Origin: Reticulitermes speratus
Taxonomy: Eukaryota > Arthropoda > Insecta > Blattodea > Rhinotermitidae
Length of the DNA stretch: 64,000 bases
NCBI GenBank assembly: GCA_021186555.1
Contig: JAJKFL010000237.1
Coordinates: 1-64,000, forward strand
Direction: 5' to 3'
The notes under the pieces are model-generated. The model did not search any database, was not told the DNA's origin, and saw nothing but the letters and a program-made list of their open reading frames with translations. The translations under genes were made by a program, and so were the position numbers. Below, in pieces: positions 58,501 to 64,000 of this stretch (positions are counted from its first letter, which is position 1; the number at the start of each line of letters is the position of its first letter).

Positions 58501-60257
58501 TGTTTGTTTGTTTGTTTTTTTTTAAAGGGAATGTACATCTAGCCTGGTAGTTCCCAAACTGTGCCCTTTTTGGGCCAAATAGGCTCTGCAGAATTGTGTA
58601 AAAGTTCAATTTTTCAGAATTCTTGAATATGTAATATTATGGTGAGAGAAATAGGAAGTTGCTTTTCCTTTGCGACATTGAATTGGCAGTGCTGCTAATG
58701 AACTGTGTTGACAAAATAGGGTGCTGAAATTGTGGTTTGCAGATCAAATAAGACTCAGTGGACTTTTAGTGAAACAGTCACTTCACTTTTGTTTCCACAT
58801 TATGTTTGCTATAGTGCAGTGGTTGCCAAAGTGTGCTCTGCGGATCCCTTCCAGGGAATCTGGGGGTATGTTTCTGTAATGGCTACTTGAAGTTTACTTC
58901 TTTTTTAAGTAAAGGAATGATGTTTTGTAAAAAATAATTGCGGAACTTCTTTAATTGGTCATGTGTTTACTTCGTACTGTCGTTAGAATTACTAATAAGA
59001 AACCTCACTGTACCCACAGAGTGAGTGACAATTTAATTACTGTAAAATCATGCAATGCATTGTTACATGTGCTACTGGTATGTATTAGTATCTATCTTAA
59101 ATCAGTTCTGAGATATATGTGTTATGTGTTCGTGGACATACCATCCGTGGTTCGCAGTGACGTGCGTAGATAGGTGAGCCGTGGTAAAAGTAGGAGTGTG
59201 TCTGTGGTTATAGCGTGGGTGTAGGGTACTTTCAACATATTTTATCACTGCCAATAGTCTGGAATGTTTCCATTTTGCGCACCAGCATTCTAGCAAGCAA
59301 TGTACAGATTCTTGTACTGCTCTCATTTCGTCAAAGACCCGTTTCGACGACTTTGTTGCCTCCCTACCGTGGCATTGGGTAAGAAAACTGAAGTGCTGGC
59401 GAGTGCTGAAATATAAACACTAACAGAACAAGTCGGGTAAAAGTTGTTATATTTAAAAACCTCGGCTACACATATTTTCACTTCGTAGAAGCAATCGACA
59501 GGCCGTACACTACTTTAAAGATCTGATATACTACAGGTGTAAATTAAAAGTAAAGTATGAGATGTGGAATTGTTAAAAATTCTTATAGTCAAGATGCGTT
59601 AGAACCACATTTTGTCGCTAATCGTGAAGTAACATTTCAGGTAGATACATTGGTTTATGTGGTAGTTTTACTTGTGAAGTAAAAGCGTTACCTAAATCAT
59701 TAAAGAGTTCATACCACTGCGTGCAACATATTTACGAGTTCCCACATGTCTTAGGCAGTAGCCAAATCACTGTAAGCACTACACTAATAGCTGTACACAA
59801 ACTCGAATTCTACCCTGATTTACTAACACAAAACCAAAGCTTGAACTTGTTTTATATGGACATAAATACACATACACTTCAAGAACTAGGGCATGATTTA
59901 TACAAAATCACAAAGCCTGGACACCTAACTATACCAGAATATATTTTGTGTTTTTTTATGCATGTGGCTATAAAAGAATATGGCGAGAATTGTATAATAT
60001 GAAAGTAAGAGAGTTATGAAGGGAAACTACGTGCATGTTCATCTGTAAATATTGTTTCAGCTAAAAACACAATAGTATTTTGAACAGTTGGTGAATGAAG
60101 GATTGTGAAAAGTTTAGTGTTTGAATGTAAATGAAGTTTGTCACTATGCATATGTCCATGCCCCTTCTGTGGTGTGGTGTGACATAACACTTCTCTTGCA
60201 GAGCTGCCATTACATGTTTGTATAAACCTTGATTTCAGGCTTCTGCTGTGATGTTGA
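55501..60257. other. No gene; hAT-like end
   Basis: 58817-58895 (cagtggttgccaaagtgtgc ... ggctacttgaagtttactt) is a hAT-like terminal segment related to 37977-38055. 58543-58580 (ggtagttcccaaactgtgcc) may be another. (GTTT)n lies at about 58488-58518. Remaining sequence is AT-rich without recognisable genes. Confidence 0.5.
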
Positions 60258-60376
60258 TGAAATCTGTGGTCTGCTGGGTTATTACACGGCGTCGTGTGGT
60301 AATTGTTTACTGACGAAACGTCGGTAAACAATTACCACACGACGCCGTGTAATAACCCAGAAGACCACAGATTTCA
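60258..60376. repeat. 119-bp near-perfect palindrome
   Basis: Left arm 60258-60315 and right arm 60319-60376 are complementary except for one transversion (ctgctggg versus cttctggg) and one wobble pair near the centre. The loop is three A within gacgaaacgtc. An RNA or single strand would fold into one long hairpin. The central gacGAAACgtc resembles the end of the hairpin motif class found elsewhere in the window. Confidence 0.95.
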
Positions 60377-61170
60377 TGTTTGTATAACTTTTATTTTACT
60401 GGTGTATGATGTGTATTGGTTGTGCTATAATTAGTAATTTATCCTCTGATTCAGCAAGGGCATTATATAGAATTTGTTTCTTAGTGAAGTGACAACTTTC
60501 TTCTCACCATTTATTTGAGAGTATTTTATCATTTTGCTCCCATCCAGAAATATAAAAATGATGATATATAATATTGTAGTTTGATGAGTTGTTTATATGC
60601 TTTTGGAAACTGGCATCTCACATTAAGGGCAGGATATGGACTGAGGGTATCTAAGAACACTGTGGTCAAAACATTTATAGACTGGGGCTGTGAGAATATT
60701 TGAACCAAAAGAGAGGAAATGGCAGGAGGCTGTAGGGAGTTGTGTAAGTCCCCTGAAGCCGTGTTGGCCTGTATTTGGGTGCAGAGCATAGAGTGAGGAG
60801 TCACAGATGGTTATTCCCATAGTATGGGCCAAAAATCACAGCTCACTGGTGGTGTGAGACCAGTAGGTTTTGAATTGCCAGTGAGGTTCTAGAAGGGTAG
60901 CTCTCCTGAAGAATTTTCTGACATCAGGACATAGTGGAGCTCCCTGCACTGGCACAAACTGGAAGAATTATGTGTCTTTTTTTTTGTGTCTGTCCCCCCA
61001 GTGGCAGGCTGATACTGACTATTCCAGAGGTGGGCCATTTCGAAGTTGTTCATTGGCATCCAACCAACCACCGTCACCACAAAGTCTGAATAAGAAACAT
61101 GCAAACTTGGAAACAGTATCAGAATTCCAGCTCCACGTTTTATGACGTTTAGACTTAAAAATACCAAAAA
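60377..61170. other. No gene recognised
   Basis: Short ORFs only. The last few hundred bases may be the decayed 5' part of the Jockey-like element that follows. Confidence 0.45.
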
Positions 61171-64000
61171 ATGCGATACATCAGTCCATTTTATATTCAG
61201 AAGGCCCAAGACAGTGTTCTGGAGAAAGTGAGAAATCCTTCCTATTGGAAGAAATCATCATCATCTTCTTCTTTGGCCTGTTTTTCTACCATGAGTTCTG
61301 TGAAAGACAAAAAAAAAAGCATGGTTGAAGTTAACAATGAGGCACAGGCTGAAATGCTTCTCATAAATCCCTTGGGTTCTTACCATGTGACTTTTTAGAC
61401 ACCTGTCTCTGAACTCTTCAAGGTGAGTCATTACCACACACTGCCTGGATGGAATGTATGATGACTCAGTCCTGTCTTGCTGACCAGTGCTTATGTAAAG
61501 CTTACAGAGTAATTGACGAGGGATGCTAAACTGTTCCAACTACCAACAGTCTTTCGATATCTGACCTTTCCATTTGACCCAGCTGTATAAATGTCAGGTA
61601 TGAAAGGGTTTCCATGCATCTGTTATATATCCCTAACCCTGTATGGTGCACAACAGCCTTGTCTGTGCAGCAAGAGTGGTCCTCGTGAAGCACTGCGTCC
61701 CAACCCGGCTTGCGTCAACTGCTCTGCAATTCATCTGCTGAGCAATGAGAAGTGCCCCGTTTATCTGGACGAAAGTGTTATCTGGGGGCTTATGGTGAAG
61801 GAAGGCCTATCTGATGTAGAAACTCAAGAAAAATTATGGCTGGAAAACTGGAGGGGGAACCATTGATGTACATTGGTAGTTCTATACCCACACAGAACTG
61901 ATGCTGTTATACAGACAGTACCCTTGACCACTGGCAGTACCTTCTGACTAGTGTCTGGTGTCTCCGTTACCACACAAATCACATCACCTTCGCAGGACAG
62001 TGCACTACCAAGTTCAGCTGCATGCAGTGTGATGACACTTCCATGCCAGACACTGGCGCACAATATGGATAACAATCCCAGAAGATCACATACAGGTGCT
62101 TTGAAATGTCCCACATTGTTTTTCTCATCGTGTAAATCTAAAAAAGTACTCTAAACACTGATGTGTCCAATTATAGCAAATCTCCATCTATGTTATCTGA
62201 TGTATGTGCTGGGTTTGGTCCCATCCTTTCAAACACAGAAGTTAATACCCATTTATGTATGGAGTCAGAAACCTCATCTGCTCTTAACCTAGCCTTCTGT
62301 GGTCCAGATCTAGTAGTCCATCTTGAATGGGTCTTTCTACCACACTATGAATTGCACATTTCTTCCCATCACCCAACTTCATCTTGACACCTGAACTGGA
62401 TTTTCAGCCTTGCTGACTGGGAGGGATTCTCCCAGTCAGCGATATGTGAACACCTCAAATTCTTAATAGTCAACTCCATGGCATGTTATTTCATGGACAT
62501 TGTCCTACATGCTGCAGATTGCTATATCCCAAGATCTTCCTCAAGTCCTTGTCATGTTACTGTACCCTGGTGCACAGATGAACATCAGGACGCAATCATT
62601 CTTGGGATCATGCTCTGCAGCACTTTAAGAAGCATTCGACAGTGGTTAATATAATTTCCGTTAAACACCTCTGAATGAAGGTCCAGTGTATCATCATCAT
62701 CATCATCGTCTGCGGTGCTACAGCCCTTGAAGGGCCTGGACCTCAGCAATAGCCTGCCTCCATCCCTCTCTATCCTCCGCCATCCTTCTCCATCCTCTTA
62801 TTCATATTTTCTTCAGATCATCCACCCATCTCAGTCTGAGCCTTGCCTTCCTCCTGCTGCCCCCTGGTCACTGCTCTCAAGGCCCCTGGTTTTCCCAGTG
62901 TTCTTACATTCCATGTGGCTAAGGTAGCATCGTTCCTTCCTCTCCGCTTCGTATCTCGTTGTCCTTTTCCATAGCCAGTCCGTCTACTGTCTTATCTCCT
63001 GATTCCGATGCTTCATTGCAGTTTCTTTAACATTTGGATTTTTTTTATGGTGTGAGGTTGTTAGCCTTACGCCCAACCCCCAACCTGGAGTGCCAGGGTG
63101 TCTCTCTTAGTCTGGGCCATCACCTTCGACCTGTCCAGCATGGGTGACCCTACCAGTAGCAATGCTACCGCTGGCATAGCTCTCGGGATCCCTTGACCAC
63201 GCAAGCCCCCCCACTACAACAAAGTGGAGATACCTTCGGGGGGGGGCCAGTGTATCATGCGCATAGCTAAACACATTTGTTGGAAGGCGTTTGTATCCAA
63301 TCATTCCTGGTCTGCATGTTCAGATGTGGTGTGGAACAAACTGATGCTTGTCAGGTAGTGTGCACACACTTTAGTGCCTGGCATCTCTGCTGGTATTGAC
63401 ACCATAACATTCCAGGCAGATATTGCCATTACACTTACTTCTTTTGCATCTTTCTCTGGCTCTGACAACTACAATCCCATGTTTAGAGCATTGAAAGATA
63501 ACCCAGAGAGATTGCCATCAAACTTCTCTTCATGTGTTGCTAGATTGTCATAACACGTCTCCTGAGCTTGGCAGCCTGCACAACCACATGCTTTATTACC
63601 TTTCACATACCAGCAAGGAGTTTCTTCTGACTGTGCAGTTTTATATGGACAGAGAACTTCCAGCTAGTCACAGACCTGTTAGCCTAATCAATTGTGTTTG
63701 TAAGACCATGAACAGATGGTAAACTGTCAGCTTATGTGGATCCTGGAGAGCAGGAATCTATCAAATACACAGTGTGGTTTTTGGAAACACAGGTCTACTA
63801 TAGACCATAATTTGAACCTTCAGCACTATCCAAAATTCTTTTCTGGTGTCTTAGGACCCTGTCACCATCTTCTTTGACTCAGAGAATGTGTATGACACTA
63901 CCCGGAGATAGGTGTTCCGACAACCTTTTACTCTTGGAATCTGTCTTCCTTTTTTTCAGGATAGCTATTTCGTCTTGATGTCTTGTCTGATTGATATCTT
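61171..64000 (+). mobile_element. Decayed Jockey-clade LINE, runs off the window
   Basis: The order of remnants fits Jockey elements. A gag-like segment has QAEMLLINPLGSYHVTF (61171-61398) and a zinc-knuckle tail PNPACVNCSAIHLLSNEKCP (61591-61866). An endonuclease C-terminal part has SALNLAFCGPDLVVHLEW (62163-62387), and after a TGA stop the same frame gives SLADWEGFSQ and LHAADCYIPRSSS. A reverse transcriptase segment has ASHRPVSLINCVCKTMNR (63534-63722), with IHSVVFGNT-type and FFDSENVYDT words beyond in shifted frames. Many stops and shifts show an old, inactive copy. A 552-bp insertion splits endonuclease from reverse transcriptase. Confidence 0.78.
62695..63246 (+). mobile_element. Nested insertion with 12-bp target duplication
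   Basis: ccagtgtatcat occurs at 62683-62694 and again at 63247-63258, bracketing 552 bp. The insert starts (CAT)n-like catcatcatcgtctgcggtg and ends in a GC-rich block (gggtgaccctaccagtagc, ctcgggatccc, ccccccactacaacaaagtg, then poly(G)). The end block is related to 1266-1390. No coding remnant is recognisable. A variable-length duplication implies retrotransposition (a SINE or truncated LINE), but the family is not identified. Confidence 0.85.

Noticed and set aside
58486-58525. Possible poly(A)-type LINE tail
   Set aside because: It is a simple (GTTT)n/T microsatellite without an attached element.

Overview
The window is nuclear DNA from an arthropod, most likely an insect with a large, repeat-laden genome. 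The evidence is spliced exons with GT-AG borders that encode Pellino (a Toll-pathway E3 ligase), tRNA-derived SINEs, several clades of non-LTR retrotransposon (LINE), hAT-type MITEs, a FLYWCH/MULE transposase, and no compact gene arrangement. The LINE C-terminal fragments resemble those I associate with polyneopteran insects (cockroaches, termites, crickets); that placement is inference.

Layout. 1-1.0 kb: end of a 191/239-bp tandem array, then LINE 3'-end-like DNA. 2.65-3.06 kb: LINE fragment (-). 7.65-8.19 kb: short tandem repeat beside a broken multicopy arthropod gene (8.39-10.07 kb, -). 12-13.8 kb: SINE-A, 28-bp minisatellite, inverted repeat, SINE-B. 15.4-18.8 kb: large 21/19-bp minisatellite split by a 5'-truncated RNase H-bearing LINE. 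19.3-22.0 kb: SINE with a nested hAT MITE, then a LINE fragment with a MITE. 26.0-27.0 kb: one arm of a 1-kb inverted repeat. 27.2-29.2 kb: second copy of the 20.8-22.0 kb segment, carrying a 20-bp minisatellite expansion. 29.4-30.7 kb: decayed MULE transposase. 31.5-36.4 kb: nearly complete Tx1/L1-like LINE inserted in the B box of a SINE. 36.66 kb: Pellino exon (+). 38.36-38.46 kb: 100-N gap. 38.57-39.57 kb: other arm of the inverted repeat. 40.6-45.1 kb: CR1/Jockey-like LINE with a PHD-like finger in ORF1. 47.46-47.59 kb: the preceding Pellino exon (-). 49.6-49.9 kb: minisatellite. 50-61 kb: no gene recognised; one 119-bp palindrome at 60.3 kb. 61.2-64.0 kb: decayed Jockey element with a nested 552-bp insertion.

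How it fits together. The only host gene I can support is Pellino. Its two consecutive exons are recognisable by protein, splice sites and phase, but lie on opposite strands. The 11.6 kb between the two arms of the inverted repeat contains exon B, and flipping that block would put both exons in one orientation with an intron of about 18.6 kb. This is either a real inversion mediated by the repeat or a scaffolding error near the N gap.

The second notable theme is LINE insertion at one precise point, GGATT|CGA, in the B box of tRNA-derived SINE heads, seen at three junctions in two SINE families. A third is a small hairpin motif (CTGAWGATG-stem-CGAAAC) at about nine loci, with changing but still complementary stems.
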